In this document: positions 44,401 to 52,086 of the stretch, piece by piece
Position numbering within the stretch: position 1 is the stretch's first letter
How the letters are laid out: each line of letters begins with the position of its first letter
Source of the DNA: CAZGTQ01 sp964528575
Lineage (GTDB): Bacteria; Planctomycetota; UBA1135; GCA-002686595
Length of the DNA stretch: 64,000 nucleotides
Reading direction: 5' to 3'
Assembly (NCBI GenBank): GCA_964528575.1
Contig: CAZGTQ010000332.1
Location: 11,913 to 75,912, forward strand
Program-made: the position numbers and the translations under genes
The notes under the pieces: model-generated
The model's database searches: none
Told to the model about the DNA's origin: nothing
Seen by the model: the letters and a program-made list of their open reading frames with translations, nothing else

Positions 44401-44569
44401 CCGCGGGGCTCGGCTCGACGTCCGCCGGGAACTGGATCGGTCCGTCGGCCTGGATCTGCGAGCCGCTGCCCCCGCCGCCGCAGGCGGCCAGGAGCGCTCC
44501 GGCGACGAGGCCGAGAGCACAGGATCGCGCGGAGAGGGCTCCGCGGAGAGAACGAGCGTGAGAGGTCAT
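41411..44569 (-). CDS. Giant Ig-like lipoprotein, paralog C1
   Basis: The 1052-residue protein has a lipobox LLAAC (Cys30) followed by GGGGSGS. It is a tandem duplicate of the next gene. Shared pieces are FPADVEPSPAGFFVDSNKGG, WGRLVDVYDYDE, DDNLGAVLPKSLQPFELPPYS, IDFAVSEFEAQ, RPLSEIVLRFSETIDPVSV, FRFVPVLPFNHV, DLAGNPLADV, NPEWRGEAFLD and the end FNNTATELSPELSAIGIPF. Several Ig-like (Big_5) domains are present, but the Gly-rich blocks of the other group are absent. Cysteines are few. A coat or matrix protein is possible; no enzymatic motif is seen. Confidence 0.86.
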   Translation of the reverse strand: MTSHARSLRGALSARSCALGLVAGALLAACGGGGSGSQIQADGPIQFPADVEPSPAGFFVDSNKGGEASEFRIEKIFWGRLVDVYDYDETTDQTRLRYRDFVVGEDVQSDGVDYLLETNPITKQETLTILHRQGTQGFKKAFQRLDDNLGAVLPKSLQPFELPPYSLVPRNAVIVVRFDDLLKHSSISNDTVRVRTGYPPATPFEARVVPDPNFGGVVNNQGVAEFRSSRIIIDFAVSEFEAQDQSPPLNVNTVGLPPSVSPFEPNVVLRIPSQLSPATGVFSLLRNFSDHEIAATGNGPVDLSQASVDVVRAMRSGGPDDVTDDPFNGFLRDVSAPRIVGSLDVLVGGPTPNPAAGPSHFIVDLSFASTVCAQRPRAGDIIELSGLFLQVDADGDAPSGNVVNDVEVEVIAGPPAAFFGGQGSYRTGFDPDDGDVPGCFLTFSPTPTSFPAAGVRPLSEIVLRFSETIDPVSVSPYDSFIVSRTDTTDPLRRRVVGRVSPSIDLTEFRFVPVLPFNHVQNTSEQYLINVLSGQDEVTGNIFGIRDLAGNPLADVPAGLSFTLLASAATDRNGGLSLAFNSDDEDGNGNPEWRGEAFLDVTRGILRPRSVTRFSFAADRQNPVPQIMTTNAAAVQEPLNNQGARLMAMWRHVDLGIDFTDEALGNIDVERVSFAPRAGSTSLEFFPQFEMSLAHSTRLPDETFDPLNGVFVFPASGFVTTSFLENVLDDPQNPLQVVHERQLGFEVNPVNDFQSAVSGSVLHPFPLNSGPNPAQFDYFTWRNTAVQAVDGADSSGIPLSIEFVAGVQFEEPIPAVGDYQAAGAINSLGLPLLMEFKCFPTGIATLSANAFDTSIANTNGTVPFFRIFSAGGANSSGMSISKNPDLQTTPTGGFSPGGAATQGFDNLLYIGQADFVVRVSRAYTIWMTTGNANPTYETPITDPIPDLQPSGTAVTLSFRGATNVINGGGGNPAQTAAILDAYGDILTATTPPQTDPALKNAGVTFGSNGFAWTDDISDIDLSQFVQVRMNFFNNTATELSPELSAIGIPFDIP

Positions 44570-44634
44570 CGCTGTCTTCGGTAGGAGGAGAGGCGGGGGC
44601 TCGAGGACGGGCGCAAGGGGATCGGCAGGGGCCA

Positions 44635-47600
44635 TCACGGACGGATGTACGCGAAGCCGAGGGCCGAGAGCTCGGGCGACAGCCCGCTCTCGGTGTTGTT
44701 GACGAACGTCAGCCGGATCTGGAGGAAGCGCGCGCCGTCGACTTCGTCGATGCTCGCCTTCCACGTGTTGTCGCCGTTGAGGAACGTCACGGTCGTGTTC
44801 TTCTGGCTCGGATCGCCGGCGAGGCCGCTCTGGTTGTTGTCGGCCAGGTCGCCGTACACGTCGAGCACGCCCGCGTCGGCGGTCGGATTGCCGTCCGGGC
44901 CGTTGACGGCTTGGGTCGCGCCCCGGTACGCCAAGAGCACTTCCGTGCCCGTGGGCTGCAGCTCCGCGGAAGGCTCGACCACCGGGGTGATGTAGTCGGG
45001 GTTGTTGTCGACGGCGAAGAAGACCGAGTGCGCGCGGCTGATGCGCGTCACGAGGTCGAGCTGGCCGATGTAGAAGACGTTGTCGCGTCCCGGCGTGGAC
45101 TGGCCCGGCGGATTCGAGTTCGGGTTGAAACCGCCCGACGGCGCCGTCGCCAGGTCCGGGTTGACCTGGACCGGGTTGCCCGCCGTGTTCGTGCCGCCCG
45201 TCGAGAACACCCGGAAGGTGGGCCGCGACGACGAGTTGATCGCGAGCGAGATGTCGAACGCGTTCAGGCCGACCGCGTCGTCCGCGGGGTAGCAGCGGAA
45301 CTCCATCAGGAGCGGCAGGCCGAACGACGGGACGAAGTTGGCCCGTGCGATGTTGCCGGGAGGCCCAGCCGACCCGCCGAGGTTCACGAGGATCGCGGGA
45401 TCGATGCCCTGCCCGTTGGGCGCGGCCGTCGCGCGGATCGCCGTGTCGCGCCACGTGTAGTACGCGTAGCTGCCGATGTCCGGCTCGCGGTTCAGCGGGT
45501 ACGGCATCATGATCGTGCCGGTGCTGCTCGTGAACCGGTCGACCGGGTTGACGAGGTAGCCCTTCGAGCGCGGGTGCACGACGCGCAGCGAGTTCTCCGG
45601 ATCGCTGAGCACGTTGTCGTCGAAGGAGTTGAAGCCCGGCGGCAGGAGGCCGGAGTTCGGCGCGGTCGGGAGCAGCGAGGACGCGCTCACGACCTCGTCG
45701 GGCAGGAAGCGGCAGTGCGAGAGCCGCATCTCGAACTCGTGGTAGGAGTCGAAGTTCACCTGCCCGCCGACCGGCGCCCAGTTCATCCGCTCGACGTCGA
45801 CGTTGTGGTTCGTCTCGTCGGTCGCGGAGAAGCCCACGTCGAAGTAGCGGTAGATGTAGTGCAGCCGGCTACCGAGCGGCGAGAGCGGCGTCTGCACGCC
45901 CAGCGGGAACGGGATCATCGCCGAGGGCACCGCCTGCGTGCGGTCGGCGACCGCCGCGAAGCGCGACACGGGACGCGGGCGGATCAGCTCCTGCCCGGCG
46001 TCGAACAGGAACTGTCCCGTCCACTCCGGGTTGCCGTTGTTGTCCTCGTCGGGGCTCGAGAACCGCAGGACGAGGCCGCCGTTGTTCTCGGTCGGCGCGC
46101 TCGGGTTGAGCGTGAACGTCACCTGCGGCAGCGCGACCTCGAGCGGGTTGCCCGCCAGGTCGGTCAGCCCGTCTTCGCCGGCCGCCATCGTGAAGAAGTA
46201 GTCCTCCGACGCCGAGACGGTGTGGGCGAAGGGCAGCACCGGGACGAAGCGGAACTCGCGCAGGTCCGTCGATACGACGACGTCGCCGACGACGACGTCC
46301 GTGAGCCCGAGGATCACCGGCTCGCGCGTGACGGTGAACGTGTCGAACACCTTCACCGACGCGGGGTCCATCGGCTCGCTGAAGCGAACCGCGAGTTGGG
46401 ACATCGGCGCCACGCCATCGACCGGGAACGTCGCCGGGACCGGCGAGAAGGAGACGAAGCACGCGCCCTGGTCGCCCGCCTCGAAGACGGAGCTGAAGAC
46501 GCCCTGGCCGGCGATGAAGTCCTCCGCGTCGCCCCCGACGAGCCGCACACGGACGTCCTCGACCAAGCCGAGGGCCGGAGCCGCGGACGGCTCGACGACC
46601 TCGGCGAACACTCCGGCCTGCTCGATCACGTCCCCCGGCTCCGGCGTCTGGGCGCAGAAGACCGAGGCGAACTGCAGGTCGACGATGTAGCGCTCGGGTC
46701 CGGCGACCGTGTCGGGCAGGAGCGAGGTGATCGTGATCGGCTGGCCACCGATGATGCGCGGCGCGTTGAGGTCGAGCAGGAAGCCGTTGTTGTCGTCGCC
46801 GGTGATGCTCGACTCCCCGCCCGAGCGCATCGCGCGCACGAGGTCCCTCGGCGCGTTGTTCTGGATCGGGCCGTTGTTCTCCTGCGCCAGACCGTGGCCG
46901 GTGTGGTTCTCGACGCGCGTGAAGTGGCCCGTGCCGGCGTCGATCTCGGTCGCCAGGCGCAGCACGACGTTGGGCAGCGCCGTCGTGACCGCGCCCGGAA
47001 GGCCGAGCGAGTTGACCGGCACCGAAGCGCCCTGCTGCGCCTCGAGCTCGGAGACCGTCATGTCGACGATGACCCGCGTGGAACGGAACTGGTTGCCGTT
47101 CTTCGTCGAGACGAGACCGCCGTGGTTGGGGTCGATGACGAGCCGCGGCTCGAACGGCTCCTGGGGCGGGTTGCCCGTCAGGAACTCGACCGACTGCGCG
47201 TTGATCGTCGAGTGGTCGAGGAGGTCCGAGAAGCGGATCGAGATCGCGCCGTTGCGCGGCAAGAACGAGAAGGGCGGCAGCTCGTTCGGCGCGAGGCTCT
47301 TGGGCAGGATCGGGCCGAGCCCGTCGTCCAGCCGGTTGAGCGCGGACTTGTACGCCGGCGTCCCCGCCTCGTGGAGGATCGTCAGGATCGCCTGCTCGGT
47401 GACGGGGTTGACCTCCAGATCGAAGTCGGACCCGTCGGAGATGATGTCCTCGCCGATCAGGTAGTCGCGGTGGCGCAGCGTGCGCACGCCCGTCAGCGGG
47501 TCGCGGTCGTACACGTCGGTGAGGCGGCCCCACAGGATGTCGAGGATCCGCACGCTCGACGCCTTGCCCTGCTCGTTCGAGTCGAGGAAGAAGCCGCCCG

Positions 47601-47835
47601 GGCTCGGCTCGAAGCCCGCCGGATACGTGAAGTTGCCCTTCGACGGCGTGATCGGGTTCGAGTTCGGCCCACCGCCGGACACGAAGTTCTCGCTGCTGCC
47701 GCCTCCGCCGCCGCACGCGCCGACGACGAGCACCCCGCACAGGAGACCGGCGAGGGGCACGACCCGGAGAGCGGGACGGAGCGAGGATCCGCGCTCGGCG
47801 CGGGCCGGCGACGAGGGAGCGTGGAAGGCAGTCAT
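44635..47835 (-). CDS. Giant Ig-like lipoprotein, paralog C2
   Basis: The 1066-residue protein has a long basic leader and lipobox VVGAC (Cys41) followed by GGGGGSS. Its whole length aligns with paralog C1: YPAGFEPSPGGFFLDSNEQG, WGRLTDVYDRD, LDDGLGPILPKSLAPNELPP, VDMTVSELEAQ, SQLAVRFSEPMDPASVKV, FRFVPVLPFAHT, DLAGNPLEVAL, NPEWTGQFLFDAG and the end VNNTESGLSPELSALGFAYI. Conserved Tyr/Trp-rich YYTWRDTAIRA lies near residue 850. The two genes are 65 bases apart and probably co-transcribed. Upstream is a 909-base gene-free stretch with 33-base repeats. Confidence 0.86.
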   Translation of the reverse strand: MTAFHAPSSPARAERGSSLRPALRVVPLAGLLCGVLVVGACGGGGGSSENFVSGGGPNSNPITPSKGNFTYPAGFEPSPGGFFLDSNEQGKASSVRILDILWGRLTDVYDRDPLTGVRTLRHRDYLIGEDIISDGSDFDLEVNPVTEQAILTILHEAGTPAYKSALNRLDDGLGPILPKSLAPNELPPFSFLPRNGAISIRFSDLLDHSTINAQSVEFLTGNPPQEPFEPRLVIDPNHGGLVSTKNGNQFRSTRVIVDMTVSELEAQQGASVPVNSLGLPGAVTTALPNVVLRLATEIDAGTGHFTRVENHTGHGLAQENNGPIQNNAPRDLVRAMRSGGESSITGDDNNGFLLDLNAPRIIGGQPITITSLLPDTVAGPERYIVDLQFASVFCAQTPEPGDVIEQAGVFAEVVEPSAAPALGLVEDVRVRLVGGDAEDFIAGQGVFSSVFEAGDQGACFVSFSPVPATFPVDGVAPMSQLAVRFSEPMDPASVKVFDTFTVTREPVILGLTDVVVGDVVVSTDLREFRFVPVLPFAHTVSASEDYFFTMAAGEDGLTDLAGNPLEVALPQVTFTLNPSAPTENNGGLVLRFSSPDEDNNGNPEWTGQFLFDAGQELIRPRPVSRFAAVADRTQAVPSAMIPFPLGVQTPLSPLGSRLHYIYRYFDVGFSATDETNHNVDVERMNWAPVGGQVNFDSYHEFEMRLSHCRFLPDEVVSASSLLPTAPNSGLLPPGFNSFDDNVLSDPENSLRVVHPRSKGYLVNPVDRFTSSTGTIMMPYPLNREPDIGSYAYYTWRDTAIRATAAPNGQGIDPAILVNLGGSAGPPGNIARANFVPSFGLPLLMEFRCYPADDAVGLNAFDISLAINSSSRPTFRVFSTGGTNTAGNPVQVNPDLATAPSGGFNPNSNPPGQSTPGRDNVFYIGQLDLVTRISRAHSVFFAVDNNPDYITPVVEPSAELQPTGTEVLLAYRGATQAVNGPDGNPTADAGVLDVYGDLADNNQSGLAGDPSQKNTTVTFLNGDNTWKASIDEVDGARFLQIRLTFVNNTESGLSPELSALGFAYIRP

Positions 47836-48744
47836 CGTGAGCGTCCTGTGGCAGGGAGAGCTGGACGGAGCCCGGGTCGCTCCGCACGGTTCGGGGTCGA
47901 TTCGCACGGGGTCATTCGCTCCGGTCGCGTCGCTTCACGTCGCCGACGCGAAACGGGACGACGTGGAACGACGAGACGTCGGCGCCGGGGCGGGGGCCAC
48001 GACGCCGAGATACAGCAGGGATCGGAAGGGGAAGAGCGTGTCCGCCGAAGAACGAACCGGCCCGGGCACACTCCGTTCGGAGGCCGTGCACTGGAGAGCA
48101 CCGCCCCGCAGAGCACCGCCGGCTCGCTTCGACACCGAACCGACTCCGGCTCGCGAACGCGCGGATCCCGAGGGCTCGGACGGTCCTAGCAGCGTGGAAC
48201 GCGATTGTTTCATCGCCCCCGAGAGAGTCAAGCCGAGGGGGATCGAGCCCGGCGGCACGGTCGAGCCCAGCGGGATCGACCCAGACAGCACGGTCGAGCC
48301 CAGCGGGATCGACCCCGGCAAGACGGTCGAGCCCAGCGGGGTCGTCGTCCGGGTGGGATGCAAAGCAGGGAACGGCACGCGCCGTATCGTTCAAACACCG
48401 TGCCGGAGGATGCTCGCGGCCGTGTCGTAAGGCGCTCGCGGCGGCGGCGGCCGGCACCTCGGTCGGTGTAAGACAGGCGTCAACGGCGGCTGCAGGCCCT
48501 CCGGACGCGCTTTCCGATCCTGCGGCGGCCCGCCAGCGGCTCGTTCCCCCTTCGCCGCCCGCGGTTGCGCTCCGTCCGCGTCGCCGCGAGGTCCTCGAAT
48601 TCTCGCGCGCCGACCCGCACGCCGGCTGCGGACGCCGTCCACTACCGAGCGAAAGCGCACGGCGACCCGCGCCGGAGCGCACCCCCGACCCCCCTTTGTC
48701 GCGCGGAAGGACCGTGCAGGAGAGGCGCCCTCGGCCGCCCGCGG
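47836..48744. other. 909-base intergenic region without a supported gene
   Basis: No open frame here has a recognisable product. The region holds three 33-base repeats (48239-48337) and a less GC-rich patch (GCGATTGTTTCATCG) near 48202 that may include the paralog C2 promoter. The half next to pyrB shows no strong hairpin and no feature I can name. Confidence 0.5.
48239..48337. repeat. Three tandem 33-base repeats
   Basis: Units begin GGGATCGA at 48239, 48272 and 48305 and end ACGGTCGAGCCCAGC. Differences are confined to the centre. A fourth truncated copy starts at 48338. Read on the minus strand the units would encode 11-residue PLGSTV-type repeats, but I see no evidence that they are translated. 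Confidence 0.75.
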
Positions 48745-50076
48745 TCACCGGGCCGCCGCCGAGTAGCCCAGGCCCTCGGCCTCGGCCGCGTCGCGGAAGA
48801 ACACCAGGTGCTCGGGCCGGATCCGGCGCGCCGTGGCCGAGTCGCGCGGGTGGAAGTGGCGCGTGGTCGTGCAGCCGACGAGGCCGATCGGCAGCTCCTG
48901 GCTGCAGTAGCCGCAGGCGGCGCGCACCGGCGAGCGCGAGGCGAGCCGGAACGCCGGCGTCACGTGCCGGGACTCGGTGCGCGTCACGCAGCTCGGGTTC
49001 GGGCACGGATTCGCGCCCAAGGGGACCGGATACAGGCGCACGGGGCGCGGCAGCGGCTCCGCCGCGAGCTGCGCGCGGCCGAGGAACACCGCGAGGATCG
49101 CCATCCGGATCGGCACGCCGCGGCCGGCCTGCTTGAAGTAGATGCTGCGCGGGTCCGCGTCGAGCTCCTGCAGGATCTCGTCGCGGCGCGGCATCGGGTG
49201 CATCACGACGGCGTCGCGCAGCGACTCGACCGACATCGCGCGCGAGCCGAGCCGCAGGTAGTTCGTCACCGGCTCGTCGACGCTGTGCCGCTCGGTCTGC
49301 GGCCGCGTCATGTACACGGCGTCGACGCGGTCGACGCGCAGCCCGCGGGCGTCGGTGAAGAGCGAGAGCTGGTGCGGCTTCTGCGGCGTCAGGTAGACCG
49401 CGTCGCTCTCCGCCGCCAGCTCGCCCAACCGCGACGCGTCCGCGCGCACCGGCTCGGCGCCGTACTCGCGCCGCAGGCGCTGCAGCACGTAGTCGGGCAG
49501 CTCGAGGCCGTGGTGCGGCACGCAGACGACGTTCGCCCCGAAGCGGGCGAGCGCGTAGATGAACGAGTGGATCGTGCGGCTGTAGCGCAGGTCGCCCGAG
49601 AGCACGATGTCGAGTCCCTCGATGCGCCCGCGCTCGATCCACAGCGAGTACAGGTCGCAGAGCGTCTGCGTCGGGTGCTCGTGGCTCCCGTCGCCGCCGT
49701 TGATCACCGGCACCCGCGAGTACTGCGCGGCGAGCCGCACCGCGCCCTCGCTCGGATGGCGCAGCACGATGATGTCCGCGTAGCTCTCGCTCACCACGCG
49801 CACGGTGTCGGCGAGCGACTCGCCCTTCGCCGCGCTGGACGTGCCCATCTCGGCGGCGGTCAGGACGCCGCCGCCGAGGCGCAGCATCGCCGACTCGAAC
49901 GAGAGCCGCGTGCGCGTCGAAGGCTCGAAGAACAGGCTCGCCGAGATCAGGCCCGGGCACAGGTGCGCCCACGAGCGCATGTCCTCCGAATACAGCCGAG
50001 CGAGCTCGAAGAGCTCTTGGATCTCCGCGAGGGAGAGATCGTCGATCGAGACGAGGTGTCGGATTTCGGACGTCAC
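48745..50076 (-). CDS. pyrB: Aspartate carbamoyltransferase with C-terminal PyrI-like zinc module
   Basis: The 443-residue enzyme makes N-carbamoyl-aspartate in pyrimidine synthesis. The catalytic chain covers residues ~1-330: carbamoyl-phosphate loop FFEPSTRTRLSFE (about 49-61), AAKGESLADTVRVVSESY, HPTQTLCDLYSL, SGDLRYSRTIHSF and HPMPRRDEI. Residues ~358-395 read CPNPSC then 24 residues then CGYC, giving Cys358, 363, 388 and 391. This matches the zinc domain of E. coli PyrI (C-x4-C-x23-C-x2-C). The allosteric nucleotide-binding half of PyrI is absent. It lies downstream of the MnmE-like gene on the same strand, 67 bases away. Confidence 0.93.
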   Translation of the reverse strand: MTSEIRHLVSIDDLSLAEIQELFELARLYSEDMRSWAHLCPGLISASLFFEPSTRTRLSFESAMLRLGGGVLTAAEMGTSSAAKGESLADTVRVVSESYADIIVLRHPSEGAVRLAAQYSRVPVINGGDGSHEHPTQTLCDLYSLWIERGRIEGLDIVLSGDLRYSRTIHSFIYALARFGANVVCVPHHGLELPDYVLQRLRREYGAEPVRADASRLGELAAESDAVYLTPQKPHQLSLFTDARGLRVDRVDAVYMTRPQTERHSVDEPVTNYLRLGSRAMSVESLRDAVVMHPMPRRDEILQELDADPRSIYFKQAGRGVPIRMAILAVFLGRAQLAAEPLPRPVRLYPVPLGANPCPNPSCVTRTESRHVTPAFRLASRSPVRAACGYCSQELPIGLVGCTTTRHFHPRDSATARRIRPEHLVFFRDAAEAEGLGYSAAAR

Positions 50077-50143
50077 GCGCGCGACGGGCCCGGGCGAAGA
50101 GGGTAGTGCGCCGCGGCCGGCGGATCAACGGGCGAGGAGCGCT

Positions 50144-51277
50144 TCACTCGCCTCCCGCGGAGCGCCGGGCGCGCGCCGCGCACGCGGCGACCCAGGCGCG
50201 AGACGCCCCGTCGAACGCGACCGCGCGCCCCGGCCGCCACGGCTCGCTCGGCAGCTCCAGCGCCTCGTGCAGCGCGGCGACGACCGCCGCGCGCGCGCCG
50301 GCGGGGTCGTCCCGCGCCGCGATCGGCCGCGGCGACCGCGCGCGCGCGTCGGGCGCGAGCCGGTCCGCGCGACTCGTGAGCACGAGCCAACGGGCGCCGC
50401 CCGTCGCGTGCGGCTCGGGCTCGCGCCCGTGGGGGTCGAGCCAGAGCACGAGGTCCGCCCCCTGCGACGCGCGCCGGCCGGCCTCCTGCCCCGCGCGCTC
50501 GAGCTCCTCCCCCGCCGCACGCTCGCCGGCGGTGTCGACGAGCTCGACCGCATACGCGCCGAGCTGCACCGTCTCGCGCACCGCGTCGCGCGTCGTACCC
50601 GGCCGCGCGCTGACGACGACGCGCGCGCGGCCGACGAGCGCGTTGAACAGCGTCGACTTGCCCGCGTTGACCGGGCCGCGCAGCGCGACGAGGGGCGGCT
50701 CGAGCGCCAGGCGCAGGCGTTGCGAGCGCTCGTCGAGGCGCGCGAGCCCCTCCGCGCGCGCCGCCGGCGCCGCGTCCTCGAGCGCCCGCACGACGCGCCG
50801 CAGCGCGCCCTCGGCCTGGTCGAGCAGGATCCGCGCCGCCGCCTCGCTCGGGGCGCGCGCGAGCAGCGCGAGCGCGCGCGCCTCGAGCGCGCCCGGCTCG
50901 CCCGACGCGACCGCATCACGCGGCTCGTCCGCCTCGCCCGGCTCCCGCGCAGCGAGCCCGAGCGCGTCGCCGAGCCCCGCCAGCGCGGCAGCGACGAGCG
51001 GCGGGCTCCCGTGCAAGTGGAGCTCGGCGGCGTCGGGCCCGTGCGCGACGAGCAGCGCCGCGTCGACGACGTCGGCAGCGCCGGGACCGCAAGCCGACGC
51101 AGCGCCCGCCGCGCCCAGCGCGCGCGCCGGCAGCCGCACCAGGGCGAGCGCTCCGGGCGCGGGGACGGAGCGCCCCAGCAGCGACGCGAGCGCGCGCAGC
51201 ACGCCGGGCCCGGCGAGCTCGAGCACCGCGACGCCGCCCGGCCCCGCGGGCGTCAGCCGCCGGATCGTGCCCCTCAC
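50144..51277 (-). CDS. MnmE-like GTPase, short and lacking the C-terminal CxGK motif
   Basis: The 377-residue protein resembles MnmE, which modifies wobble uridines with MnmG. The N-terminal folate-binding-like domain begins GTIRRLTPAGPGGVAVLEL. The GTPase motifs are G1 GPVNAGKST at 201-209, TTRD at 228-231, DTAGER at 248-253 and a weak G4 TSRAD at 301-305. MnmE normally has about 450 residues and ends in C-I-G-K with the catalytic Cys; here the end is RARRSAGGE with no such Cys. GTG 51277 overlaps the coaX stop (GTGA). It may be a degenerate or neofunctionalised MnmE. Confidence 0.82.
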   Translation of the reverse strand: MRGTIRRLTPAGPGGVAVLELAGPGVLRALASLLGRSVPAPGALALVRLPARALGAAGAASACGPGAADVVDAALLVAHGPDAAELHLHGSPPLVAAALAGLGDALGLAAREPGEADEPRDAVASGEPGALEARALALLARAPSEAAARILLDQAEGALRRVVRALEDAAPAARAEGLARLDERSQRLRLALEPPLVALRGPVNAGKSTLFNALVGRARVVVSARPGTTRDAVRETVQLGAYAVELVDTAGERAAGEELERAGQEAGRRASQGADLVLWLDPHGREPEPHATGGARWLVLTSRADRLAPDARARSPRPIAARDDPAGARAAVVAALHEALELPSEPWRPGRAVAFDGASRAWVAACAARARRSAGGE

Positions 51278-52086
51278 CGCGCCCGCGCGCGCGCCCGCGC
51301 GTCCGCCGCGAGCAGCCCGCGCGGCACGAGCCACGGATCGACGAAGAGCTCCTCGACGAACGGCTCCGGCTCGAGCAGGAACGCCGCCGCGCCGCCCGTG
51401 AGCACGACCGGCGCGCGCTCGATCCCCGCCTCCGCGGCGACCCGCCGCACCAGCTCGCGCGCGCTGCCGCGGAAGCCGACGGCGACACCCGCGCGGAGCG
51501 CCTCCTCGGTGTCGCGGCCGAGCGCGCGGTCGCCCGGCCGCGGCGCGGTCGCCTGGAGCTGCGCGCCGCCCTGGGCGAGCGCGCGCGCCAGCAACGCCGG
51601 TCCGGGCGCGATCGCGCCGCCGAGGAAGCGCTCGCCGCTCGCGTCGGCGAGCACCGCGTCGACGGTCAGCGCCGTGCCGGCGTCGACGACGACGCACGAG
51701 CTGCCGCAACGGTCGAGCGCCGCGCGCGCGGCGAACAGGCGGTCGCGTCCGGTGCGCTCGGGCGTCCGGCAGGCGTTGGCGAGCGCGGGGTCGGGCGAGG
51801 CGACGCGGCCCGCGCCGACGAGACGCTCGAGCGCGGCGACGAGCGCCGCCTCGCGCTCGGGCGCCGCTACGGAGCAGACGAGCGCGCGCTGCGCGCCGCC
51901 CGAGGCGGCGAGCCACGCGGCTAGGCCGGGCTCGTCCGGCCCGTCGAGCTCCGCGGACGCGAGCGCGAGCGACGCGCGCGGGCTGCCTGCGCCCGCGTCC
52001 CACAGATCGAGCTTGCAGCGGCTGTTGCCGAGATCGGCGGTCAGCGTGGCCGTGCTGGTCCGAGCCCGTGAAGACCCGCTCGTCAC
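51274..52086 (-). CDS. coaX: Type III pantothenate kinase
   Basis: The 270-residue kinase catalyses the first step of coenzyme A synthesis. Family motifs are LTADLGNSRCKLDLWD (phosphate loop), TGRDRLFAARAAL, VVVDAGTALTVDAVL, GGAIAPGPALLARAL and VVLTGGAAAFLL. Length is slightly above the usual ~255. The GTG at 52086 (VTSGSSRARTSTAT) overlaps the stop of the PDZ gene; the conserved core starts about 14 residues later. CoaX is common in Planctomycetota. It sits between the PDZ protein and the MnmE-like gene, all coupled. Confidence 0.92.
   Translation of the reverse strand: MTSGSSRARTSTATLTADLGNSRCKLDLWDAGAGSPRASLALASAELDGPDEPGLAAWLAASGGAQRALVCSVAAPEREAALVAALERLVGAGRVASPDPALANACRTPERTGRDRLFAARAALDRCGSSCVVVDAGTALTVDAVLADASGERFLGGAIAPGPALLARALAQGGAQLQATAPRPGDRALGRDTEEALRAGVAVGFRGSARELVRRVAAEAGIERAPVVLTGGAAAFLLEPEPFVEELFVDPWLVPRGLLAADARARARAR

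Noticed and set aside
47935..48378. 147-codon minus-strand frame containing PLGSTV-type 11-residue repeats
   Set aside because: It arises from the 33-base DNA repeats, has no ribosome site or recognised domain, and would run through a promoter-like patch. Kept as a repeat only.
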